NCBI GenBank assembly: GCA_964019335.1
Contig: OZ025735.1
Coordinates: forward strand, 124,001 to 188,000
DNA: 64,000 bases
Reading direction: 5' to 3'
DNA from: Diplonema japonicum
Taxonomy: Eukaryota > Euglenozoa > Diplonemea > Diplonemida > Diplonemidae
Shown: positions 27,052 to 35,757 of the stretch, one piece after another
How positions within the stretch are numbered: the first letter of the stretch is position 1
Layout of the letters: the number at the start of each line of letters is the position of its first letter
The notes under the pieces: generated by a model
Seen by the model: the letters and a program-made list of their open reading frames with translations, nothing else
Databases searched by the model: none
What the model was told of the DNA's origin: nothing
Made by a program: the position numbers and the translations under genes

Positions 27052-29523
27052 ATGAAGCTAGCGAGAAGCAGGAGGTACGCAAGCACGATCCCTGAGAAGG
27101 CGAAGGTGGTCATCATCGGCGGGGGTATTATAGGCAATAGCGTTGCGTACCACCTTGGGAAGGAGGGGTGGGGTCACGAAACAGTGCTCCTAGAGAAGGG
27201 CGCTCTGACTTGCGGCACAACATGGCACGCGGCAGGCCTGATCGGACAGCTTCGCGGGACAACACAAGAAACCGATTTGTCAAAAATGGGTGCCGAGGTC
27301 TTCAGGCGCCTCAAAGAGGAAACAGACCAAGACACTGGGTTCAAACAGTTCGGCAGTGTGACCCTCGCCAGGACAAAGGACAGAACCCACCTCCTGAAGA
27401 GGAACAAGGCAAGGGCCGAGTCCTTCGGGATCCCTGCAGAGGTCATCACCCCTGAAGAAGCTAAGGAGAAGCTTCCTATGATCGACCCTTCCATCTTCGA
27501 CTCCGCCCTGTGGCTCCCTAACGACGGTGTTGCTTCGCCTACCGACGCCACCATGGCCTTTGCGAAGGGCGCACGAAAAAGCGGGGTTAAAATCCATGAG
27601 AAGGTTGAGGTGTTGAACATTATCAAGGAAAACGGTCTTGTCCGTGCTGTGGAGACTACACAGGGTACTATTGAATGCGACTTCGTTGTGAACTGTGCTG
27701 GGCTTTGGGCACACCACGTCGGGCACATGGCGGGCGTGAACGTCCCCCTCCATGCCTGCGAGCACTTCTACGCAGTCACCGAGACGATCGAAGGCGTCAC
27801 CGGTTCCCTCCCTGTCGTTAGAGACCCTGATGAATGCTCGTACTACAGGGAGTGGGGTGGTGGTCTTGTCGTCGGTGCCTTCGAGCTCGAGGCCAAGCCC
27901 TGCTTTGTGAAGGGCCCCCCCAGAGACTTTGAGTTCCAACTCCTCGACGACGACATCGAGCACTTCTGGCCCGTCATGGAGGCCGCCTTCCAGGCAGTCC
28001 CCGCCCTGCAGGAAACCCCTATCAAGAACTTCCTGAACGGGCCTGAGTCCTTCACACCGGACAATCAGTACATCCTCGGCGAGTCGCCGGAGGTCCCTAA
28101 CTTCTGGGTGGCTGCGGGAATGAACTCCAGCGGCATTGCTTCGTCCAGCGGGGCCGGGTGGGCCCTCGCCAAATGGCTTGTGAACCAAGCACCGCCCTTC
28201 GACCTGTCTGCCGTGGACATCAAGAGGTTCGGTAGTTACGCCGGGTCGCAGCAGTTCGTGAAGAAGCGGTCGAGCGAGGTGCTCGGCATGCACTACAGAA
28301 TCCCGTACCCGAGGTTCGAGCTTGTGAAGGGAAGGCAGCTGAGGAAGTCGCCCACCTACGACGCCCTGAAGGAGAAGGGTGCTGTGTTCGGGTCGAAGTT
28401 CGGATGGGAGAGGGTCAACTGGTTCAACACATCAGAGAAGACAGCACCAGGCGACGAGTACACCTTCGGCCGCCCGAAATGGTTGGACATCGTGAACGAG
28501 GAGTACGAGCACACAACCACACAGGCCTCTGTCTTCGACATGTCGTCCTTCGCAAAGTTCACCGTTTCGGGCAAAGACGCGGAAAAATTCTGCAACTACA
28601 TCTTCGGCGGGAACATGTCCGTCCCGATTGGGAAGGTGGTGTACACCGCAATGCTGGACGAGAAGGCAGGCTACGTGAGCGACTGTACAGTCACGCGTGT
28701 CGGGGTCAACGAGTACTACGTCGTGAGCCCCACCACCCATGCCACAAAGGACCTCAGACACATGCAAAAGGTCGCCGACAAGAAGGACTACGGCGTGGGC
28801 ATCGTCGATGTCACAAGCAGCTTCGGCGTACTCTCTGTCCAAGGACCAAAGGTCGACACCGTTCTATCAACCATGACAAGGCACAACATGGACTCCTTGA
28901 AGGCCAACGAATCCGTTATGCTTGACATCGGTGACTACTGGGTGCGAGCCACCCGTGTGTCATATGTAGGAGAGTACGGTGTGGAACTCCACATCCCCAT
29001 TGAAGCCCACGAAGGGGTTTACGAAACACTCATGAACAATAGTGGTGGGGTCTTCAAGGATGCTGGGTACTACTGCATCGAAGCCATGAGAATCGCTAAT
29101 GGGTACCGTGCCATGGGGCACGAGCTTGGTGCTGACGACAGCCCGCTGGAAGTAGGGACAGGCTTTGCAGTGGACTATACCAAGGCCGATGGTATCGCTG
29201 GCTCGAAGCTGATCGAGAAGAAGCAAGCTGGTGTTAAATCCTTCAACTACCGTATTGTGTCTGCGAAAATGGAGCCGCACCCCACCGCCATGTTCTGGGG
29301 AGGTGAGACCATTCTTCGTGATGGCGTGACTGTGGGTTATCTCACGTCAGGTACCTTCGTCCAGCCAATGGGTTGCAATGCAGGCCTTGCTGTTATCAAG
29401 AAAAAAGAGGAAACACAGGTTTTAAACGCGAAATTCTTATCGACCGGAACTTGGGAGGTTAACATTGCCGGGGATCGCTACCCCATCCAGGTTTCTCTTA
29501 AGTCGCCTATCAAAATGGAATGA
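27052..29523 (+). CDS. SARDH/DMGDH/PDPR-family mitochondrial flavoprotein
   Basis: 823 residues, no intron seen. The basic N-terminus (K-L-A-R-S-R-R-Y-A) looks like a mitochondrial presequence. A dinucleotide fold G-G-G-I-I-G follows at 23-28. His59 in G-T-T-W-H-A-A-G-L is the residue that holds FAD covalently in sarcosine and dimethylglycine dehydrogenases. The FAD domain (to about 400) is followed by a GcvT-like aminomethyltransferase half with G-Y-R-x-M-G and A-D-D-S-P-L-E. Several stretches (H-A-C-E-H-F-Y, G-R-Q-L-R-K-S-P-T-Y-D) are closer to PDPR, the regulatory subunit of pyruvate dehydrogenase phosphatase, yet PDPR lacks the flavin His. It may oxidise an N-methyl amino acid and pass the one-carbon unit to folate; a regulatory role cannot be excluded. 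Confidence 0.88.
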   Translation: MKLARSRRYASTIPEKAKVVIIGGGIIGNSVAYHLGKEGWGHETVLLEKGALTCGTTWHAAGLIGQLRGTTQETDLSKMGAEVFRRLKEETDQDTGFKQFGSVTLARTKDRTHLLKRNKARAESFGIPAEVITPEEAKEKLPMIDPSIFDSALWLPNDGVASPTDATMAFAKGARKSGVKIHEKVEVLNIIKENGLVRAVETTQGTIECDFVVNCAGLWAHHVGHMAGVNVPLHACEHFYAVTETIEGVTGSLPVVRDPDECSYYREWGGGLVVGAFELEAKPCFVKGPPRDFEFQLLDDDIEHFWPVMEAAFQAVPALQETPIKNFLNGPESFTPDNQYILGESPEVPNFWVAAGMNSSGIASSSGAGWALAKWLVNQAPPFDLSAVDIKRFGSYAGSQQFVKKRSSEVLGMHYRIPYPRFELVKGRQLRKSPTYDALKEKGAVFGSKFGWERVNWFNTSEKTAPGDEYTFGRPKWLDIVNEEYEHTTTQASVFDMSSFAKFTVSGKDAEKFCNYIFGGNMSVPIGKVVYTAMLDEKAGYVSDCTVTRVGVNEYYVVSPTTHATKDLRHMQKVADKKDYGVGIVDVTSSFGVLSVQGPKVDTVLSTMTRHNMDSLKANESVMLDIGDYWVRATRVSYVGEYGVELHIPIEAHEGVYETLMNNSGGVFKDAGYYCIEAMRIANGYRAMGHELGADDSPLEVGTGFAVDYTKADGIAGSKLIEKKQAGVKSFNYRIVSAKMEPHPTAMFWGGETILRDGVTVGYLTSGTFVQPMGCNAGLAVIKKKEETQVLNAKFLSTGTWEVNIAGDRYPIQVSLKSPIKME

Positions 29524-30151
29524 GTTATATTAAAAAAAAAAAAAAAAAAATTAACATGAGTAAAAAAAAAAAAAAGAAAAACGTACCAGAAAAAAAAAAA
29601 AATTGTTCTCCCTTTTTTTTGACACCCACCACACGTTGCACGCAGTATACGTGTTCCTTTTTTTTTTTTTTTTTTTTTTCCCTCTTTTTTTTTTTTTTTT
29701 TTTTTTTCTCCGACAAAAAAGAGAAGGTGGGAGGAAGGGAATCGACTTCACAGAATGACCTTGTTCCGCTTTTTTCATTTGGTGGGAAAAAAAAAAAAAA
29801 AAAAAAGAAGAAGAGGGAACATTTAAAAAAAAAAAAAAAGAATCTGGTGTCTCCCGTTTTCATTCTTTTTTCTTTTCTTTTCTTTTTTTTGATATTTTTG
29901 TTTTGCCCCTCTTGAGAGGGTGGTTTAATGGTGTACCCGCATCATTACCTTTAGTCAAAAACCAAAAAGATGAAGAAAAAAAAAGGTGACCGCTCTCCTT
30001 TTTTTTTTTTTTGTTCCCTCTACTTTCTTGCCACTGTTGCCGTGAAAAGAGTCTCTAGGTTTGCTTTAAGAAATAGGGAAACCTGGAATTGCTGTCAACC
30101 TAAAAATTATATCGCCAACAAAAGTGGTTATTCCACCGCATAGTGTGAGTG

Positions 30152-30182
<31 letters not shown>

Positions 30183-31197
30183 CCCGTTTCTCTTCTCTTC
30201 TTCTTCTTTTGCACTATGCTTCTTTCTTTCATTCTTTTTTGTGTTATTCCCCCCCTTTTTTTTGGTACTTTTTCTTTTTTTATTCATTGTTTTTTTTTTT
30301 TTTTTTTTTTAAAGATGCTTAAGAAAAACGTTGTAATTTGTTATTTTTTAATTTTTAAAAAAAAGAAAAAAAAAAAAGAGTAGAAAATGAAAGCTGCCAC
30401 GCGACATCTTCTTAAAAAACAAACACCTCCCCCCTTCTACTCTTTTATGCTGTTTTGCAGCTAAGGGGAACATTGCCAAAGTTTTTGGCTTTTTTTTTCC
30501 CTCCATTAGTCTTCTTATTTTGTTTTATTTCCGTGACAAAAAAAAAAGAACTGCTCGCGCAGATTCCCTTTTTTTTTTTTTCTTCTCCTTCAAAATTTCC
30601 TCCCCGTCTCTTTCTTCCTCTCTTTTGCTTTTCTTTTTCTTTTTTTTTTCCAGCATATCCTCCCCCCCCTGCACACTTAAGAAAGTTGCTTCATGCCCTC
30701 TCTCCCTTTTCCTCTCGAACCACCATGAAATCCTTTTTTTTTTTCTTTTTTACGGGAACGAGTATACAAATTTTGAAACGAATTGTTATTGCAAAAAAAA
30801 AAAAAAAAAAAAAGAAAAAAAGAGTAGAGGCAGCATACTGTAGATGAAAACGGCTTGCACAAACAATCAGGCGACTCTCTTTTTTTTTTTTTTCCTCTCT
30901 TTTTTTTGTTTTCCTTTTTTATTTCTTCCCCCCCCCCCTGCCTGTTGCGCAAGACCATGCACCCTCTGGCAAGCTCAAAACCGAACATCGCCAACAACTT
31001 GCTCAGCACTCTATCGCCGCTCCAGCCTGATAGATGCTAGCCCCGCTATACCTCGAGACGAGCGCTAGCCTTCCCACCCCCCTTTGTGCTTATATGCGGT
31101 GCGTGTTTCAGGTTTCCAGGGGAAAAAAAAAAAAAAAAGAAAAGAAAAAAAAAAAAACAACACAACACAAAAAAAGGCCCACAAAAAAAAAGAAAAA
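29524..31197. other. 1.7-kb extreme low-complexity spacer
   Basis: Almost entirely A/T runs with a few C runs. Frames here encode only Lys, Phe or Ser strings. About 30945-31075 is normal-complexity sequence, probably the 5' untranslated region of the next gene; it includes gtttcag (to about 31112) as a possible splice acceptor. The dispersed repeat at 30766 lies inside. Confidence 0.7.
30766..30867. repeat. Dispersed repeat, copy B
   Basis: Matches copy A at 24357-24453 in order and orientation: acaaatttt, gaattgttattgcaaa, an inserted A run, tagaggcagc, actgta, gatgaaaacggcttgcac and aaacaa. The A-run expansion inside it shows that homopolymers grow within older sequence here. Confidence 0.7.
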
Positions 31198-32185
31198 ATG
31201 AAAAAAATGGGCGCGAGAGTAGCGGGTAGAGGTAGAAAGTCGTTTGATAATAATATGGAAGAGGGGGCGAGGGCAAGGCCGTATTACAGCAGGAGCAGTG
31301 CGTCGCAAGGGCAGCACGCACGAGACGGGGAAGACGACATCGTCGGGTTGATAAAAAGCGCACAGAGGAGGGACAAGGAATGGGCAACAGCATGGGCGGA
31401 ATATTGCGAAGAGTTTGGAGGCGGCACACAAGACCCAAACAGGCACAGCACGGGGTTTCTGTGCAGGGCACTAAAGGACCTTGGGCTCCCCGCATCGGAA
31501 GGGAATCTAGAACGGCTCATCCAGCGAGTGAAGCAGTACCAAAGAAGGTCCACAGGCGACGACAGCCTCTGGAACTTATACTGCTCCGAACACGGCACAG
31601 AAAACGTATTTGACCCTGCACAGTACCCGGAAACTTTTTTAAAAAAAGCAATGCAACACATTCAGGAGAACGAGGTAACGACGGTCGGGTCGTCGCAGCC
31701 TGCAAGCGATAGTTTGATCGCTGAGGTGAAAACTCTGCAAAAGGCAAACTCTATCGCCAACGATGCGTGGATGGAGTTCTGCGAGCTGAAGGGGCGCAGT
31801 GTTTTGGACCCATCCCGACACACATCAGGCTTCCTGCGATCGGGCTTGAAGTTCGCCCGCAAGGCGATCAGCCTCGTGGACGCCATCAAGCAGCTCAGTA
31901 GAGATGGCCAACGTGAAATGTGGGTCGCTTACTGCGATGATCGTGGCGATGCTGTCTATGACCCTGCCCTCCACACCTCCGAGTTCCTCGAGGGTGCCGT
32001 GGAGCACCTCATGGGCTCCTCCGAAGATGCTTGCTCGCGACTTCAGATGCTTCAAAAGAAAAACTCCAGTCTGTCCGAAGAATGGCGGAGCTTTTGTGAC
32101 AACCACGGGAATGGTATTTACGACCCGACAAGGCACTCCGACCAGTTTGTGAGGCGTGCGTTAAGAGAGCTTGGGTATGTGGGGG

Positions 32186-32217
<32 letters not shown>

Positions 32218-32229
32218 ACTCAGGTATTA
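31198..32229 (+). CDS. Protein of five W-x2-[YF]-C / D-P repeats
   Basis: Start ATG at 31198; exon 1 to 32174, then a 49-nt intron (GTATGT...CTCAG), then a tiny exon ending at TAA (32227-32229), about 327 residues. Unspliced, the frame runs into a long Lys run. Five copies of a 35-40-residue unit, spaced by helical linkers: W-x2-[YF]-C-x3-[GKHR]-G-x4-[YLFQ]-D-P-x2-[HY]-x4-F-[LV]-x3-[AGL]. Repeat cores are near nt 31396, 31568, 31768, 31918 and 32083. The second has Tyr for His. The N-terminal 45 residues are Arg/Gly/Ser-rich. I do not recognise a named domain; repeated D-P-x2-H-x4-F units suggest a small helical fold, perhaps in RNA or protein binding. Confidence 0.8.
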
Positions 32230-32477
32230 AGTCTAAGCCGGCCCTGTTTAAAAAAAAAAAATAATAATAATAAAGAACAAGGAGGAAAACAGAGGAGGGT
32301 TTTTTTTATAAAAAAACACAGTGTTTACGAAGGGCGTGGAGGGAGGGGGGGGGGGGGGGGGGGTAGTCGCTTATTCTTCTTTTTTTTTATGTGCCCGTCC
32401 ACGTTTCCATTTCACACTTTCATCAACATTCCCCCCTTTTTTTTACACCAATACTCGAAGGGGGGGAAAAAAACGAA

Positions 32478-33458
32478 ATGAAACGCGAGCGGGAAGACAC
32501 CGAAGCCCCAACAGAGGTTGCCAAACACAAATGGAGAAGGAACGCCGTCCGCAACACAGTCCTGCTGCTCGACCTCAGCGAGAGCGTCAACAAGAGGGAC
32601 CTCCTTCCGGACAGGATCACGAACGTTTTTGACAACACAACAAGCTTTATTCAAGAGTATTTCAATAAGTGCCCGCTGGGCCGGCTCAGCATTGTGGCAA
32701 CAAGAGAAGGCCATTCCGAAGTAATCTGCGGTCTAGAAGTGACAGAAGGAGAAGCTACGAGAAATATCGAACAAAAGGTAAAAGGAACCTGCGGAAGCGG
32801 GGTCGGAAGCCTGCAAAACTCATTAGAAACAGCGGTTAAAATTCTAGAAAATCAATCGAAGGCAGCCACGAGAGAGATTCTTGTTCTGTGGTCTTCCTGC
32901 GGGACCTCTGACCCGGGTGATATTTCAGCAACCGTTAGAAAAGTAGCGAAAAACAACATCGTGTGTAACATTATCGGTCTAGGTGGGCAGTTGCATGTTC
33001 TTTCGGCTCTGGCGAACGCGACTAAGGGTGTGTACACCGTCCCGCGGCATGAGGAGCACTTCAAGGAGGTGGTGCTGTCATTCACATCTGCAGGCTTGGT
33101 GTCGGACAGCCTTCCAGCTTATTTTGTACCGATGGGGTTCCCCCCGATGGATGCAAAAGGTTCAAAACTGTGTCCAAAGTGTTGGACCCCTGCGGCGTCG
33201 TTCCCGTCGCTTTGCCCTGTCTGTGGGGTGACGCTGTTGTCATCTGCTCATATAGCACGGTCTTTCTACAGTTTGTATAGCATCCCTCTGCAGGTGAAAT
33301 CTGAAGGGAAGGCCGACCTCGGTAAGCGATGCTTTGCATGCACCGAGATCACGACAGATTTGTCTTCGGTCTCAACGTGCAGCGCGTGCGAGAATTTATT
33401 CTGCGGCCCCTGCGCGGGGTTCGTGAAGGAGAAACTGAATTTTTGTCCGGGCTGTTAA
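32478..33458 (+). CDS. SSL1: TFIIH core subunit p44 (SSL1/GTF2H2)
   Basis: 326 residues from the ATG at 32478; the in-frame sequence upstream is a homopolymer shadow. A vWA domain comes first (D32-L-S34-E-S36 at the MIDAS-like site; R-E-I-L-V-L-W-S-S; I-G-L-G-G-Q). M-G-F-P then leads into zinc modules: C-P-K-C...C-P-V-C near 235-255, and at the end C-F-A-C...C-S-A-C...C-G-P-C...C-P-G-C. This order and the terminal F-C-P-G-C are diagnostic for p44. In other eukaryotes p44 stimulates the XPD helicase in TFIIH for transcription and nucleotide excision repair. Length is shorter than the human protein (about 395), mostly through a shorter N-terminus and loops. Confidence 0.93.
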   Translation: MKREREDTEAPTEVAKHKWRRNAVRNTVLLLDLSESVNKRDLLPDRITNVFDNTTSFIQEYFNKCPLGRLSIVATREGHSEVICGLEVTEGEATRNIEQKVKGTCGSGVGSLQNSLETAVKILENQSKAATREILVLWSSCGTSDPGDISATVRKVAKNNIVCNIIGLGGQLHVLSALANATKGVYTVPRHEEHFKEVVLSFTSAGLVSDSLPAYFVPMGFPPMDAKGSKLCPKCWTPAASFPSLCPVCGVTLLSSAHIARSFYSLYSIPLQVKSEGKADLGKRCFACTEITTDLSSVSTCSACENLFCGPCAGFVKEKLNFCPGC

Positions 33459-33567
33459 GCCCCCCTCCCTTCCTTATTGAGATTTGTTTTTTTTTTTCCC
33501 CGCCCCACCTCTTACATCACAAAAAAAAAGTACACATAAAAAAAAAAAAAATTTCTTTTATAAGTAA

Positions 33568-34223
33568 ATGGCCAGCACAGCCCACTACGATGCGCTCATG
33601 AAGTGCATTATAATAGGTGACTGTGGGACGGGAAAGAGCTGTATTTTGCACATGTTCACAGAAGGGAGGTTTCTGGAGGACCAGACGCACACCATAGGGG
33701 TGGAATTCGGCGCCAAGATCATCAAGGTGATGGGGAAGGACGTGAAGCTACAGGTGTGCCTCACTCAACAAAAAGAAAACCCCCCTTTCTCCAGATCTGG
33801 GACACGGCAGGGCAGGAGAAATACCGGAGCGTAACGAGAAGTTACTACAGGGCAGCGGCTGCTGGGCTAATCGTGTTTGATTTGACTGATAGGAAAACTT
33901 TTCAGAGTGTCGAACAATGGCTTGCCGATGCAAGGCGTTTCGCCGGAGAGGACATTGTCGTCATGCTTGTGGGGAATAAGTCTGACCTAAGCTATGGCGA
34001 CCAACGAAAGGTCACAACCCAAGAGGCCACACAGCTTGCAAACGACAAGGGGATGCTGTATTTCGAGACCAGTGCAGTAACCGGAGAGTACGTCGAGGAG
34101 GCCTTCTTGAAAATAGCCAAATCCGTTATGCTCCGTCAACCCGACCTCCCTGCAGCGAGTGAGGCTGAGGGCGGCCTCTCAGGGTCTTCCTCAGGACGGA
34201 AGAAAAAATCGTGTTCTTGTTAA
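33568..34223 (+). CDS. RAB4: Rab4-family small GTPase
   Basis: Exons 33568-33753 and 33795-34223 (41-nt intron, GTGTGC...CTCCAG) give 204 residues. The join restores V-K-L-Q-I-W-D-T-A-G-Q-E. P loop G17-D-C-G-T-G-K-S24, switch I H-T-I-G-V-E-F-G, catalytic Gln69, G-N-K-S-D and E-T-S-A are all intact. The effector region (G-V-E-F-G-A-K-I-I) and S-V-T-R-S-Y-Y-R-A-A point to Rab4 rather than Rab2, Rab11 or Rab14. The C-terminus K-K-K-S-C-S-C is a geranylgeranyl Cys-x-Cys site. Rab4 works in recycling from early endosomes to the surface. The gene begins 110 bp after the p44 stop. Confidence 0.92.
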
Positions 34224-35677
34224 AAAAGATTTTTTTTTTTTCTTTCTTCTTCCATTAAGAGTTGGCTAATAGATATCCCCCCCCTCCTAATTTTTTTTAA
34301 ATTCCAAGTTTTTTTTTTTCCACAAAAGTGATATATAGATACAAAGAAGAGGAAGGGGTGGGGTGTGGTATCACTTTAATTACTTTAAAAAAAAAATTAC
34401 TATCTTCCCTCTTCTCCGTACAGTCTTTCCGGATCATTTCTTTTTTATTTTTATTTTTATTTTTATTTTTATTTTTATTTTTATTTTTATTTTTATTTTT
34501 ATTTTTATTTTTATTTTTATTTTTATTATCCCATTGTTGGCTTTCTAAGAGTTAATTTTTAAAAAGAAAAAGAAAATAAGGGACCACCAACAAAGGGACA
34601 TAAGCTTCACGGCGCTGGAGGGGGGGGGATTTGGTGAAATACAGTAGCGATTGTATTGTTATTTGGCGGGGAAAAGAACAATAATAATAATGAAAAGCTC
34701 TTTCTTTTTTTTTTTTGTGTGTTTTTCTCTTTCTAACTTCGATCCCCCTTTCTCCCCTTAAGTCTAAAAAAAAAAAAAGAAGAAGAAATTATGCACTTCG
34801 ATTTATTTATGCTTCTACATGGTACGAGCTTCTGATACCTCCTACCAATTCCGTTTCTGATTTTATTTTCCCTTTTTCTTTTTTAAAGCAAACACTTTTG
34901 GTCTTTGAATTCCACAAAAAGAGAGGAAAGAATGGGGGGGGGGGGGGGGGGGGGGGGGCTTCTGTAAGGAATAAGATGAAAATTAAAAAAAAAGAAAAAA
35001 GAAATGGTGATGCCTTTTGAGTTTTCTTTCAAACTCCTTACTCTCCTTGAGTACACACATCAAGGAAGGTGCAGTGGATGTTTCTCTCTTGCGCCTCTTT
35101 AAAAAAAAGTGGGGACACACAGTACACTGTTTCTTCACTGGTAGAAAGAAAGAGAAAAAAAAAAAAAAGTAAATTGACAAAGAAGAGTGGCCAGTACTGT
35201 TTTTTCCCCCTTCTTTTTTTTTTTTTTTATAACAAATTGGACATGCTGGTGAACGCGAAAAACGCGAACTTTTTTAAGTCTGGTTTTTTTTTTTTTGTTT
35301 ATCTTTTCCCATTCCACTGTACAAACTTTTTCTTCCCCTCCCTTATCCCCCCCCCCCCCCCCCCCCCACCAACAAGTACTGTTTCAGGTTTCTTTTCTTT
35401 GCAAGAAATCATCTGAATTTAAAAAAAAATAATAAAAAATAAAATAAAAAAAGAAAGAATCAAATGTCATGCGATATTGCATGCACAGGCAAATCCTTTT
35501 TTTTTTAAAAAAAAGAACCCACCAACTCTTTTTCTTTTCTTTTTTTTTTTTCCTTTCTTCTTTTCATTCTCCCACCCCCTTCCCCCCCTATTCTAACAAA
35601 AAAAAAAACCTACCTTCTTATACATATGAGTGTTGTTTTTTCTAACCCCTGAAAAAAAAACTTTTTTGTGTTTCGTA

Positions 35678-35711
<34 letters not shown>

Positions 35712-35720
35712 CCCCAATGT

Positions 35721-35755
<35 letters not shown>

Positions 35756-35757
35756 TA
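34224..35757. other. 1.5-kb low-complexity spacer
   Basis: T/A runs, a 25-base G run (34934-34958), C runs near 35348, and a hexanucleotide microsatellite. No gene was recognised on either strand. Confidence 0.75.
34440..34528. repeat. (ATTTTT)n microsatellite
   Basis: About fourteen uninterrupted copies of the six-base unit attttt, ending at attattccc... near 34528. It lies in a spacer. Confidence 0.95.

Noticed and set aside
27280-28293. 337-codon minus-strand ORF
   Set aside because: Shadow of the flavoprotein; composition is that of complementary codons.
29520-29915. Lys/Phe ORFs on both strands
   Set aside because: Entirely homopolymer-derived.
34363-34555. Phe/Ile/Leu-rich ORFs
   Set aside because: They are readings of the (ATTTTT)n microsatellite.
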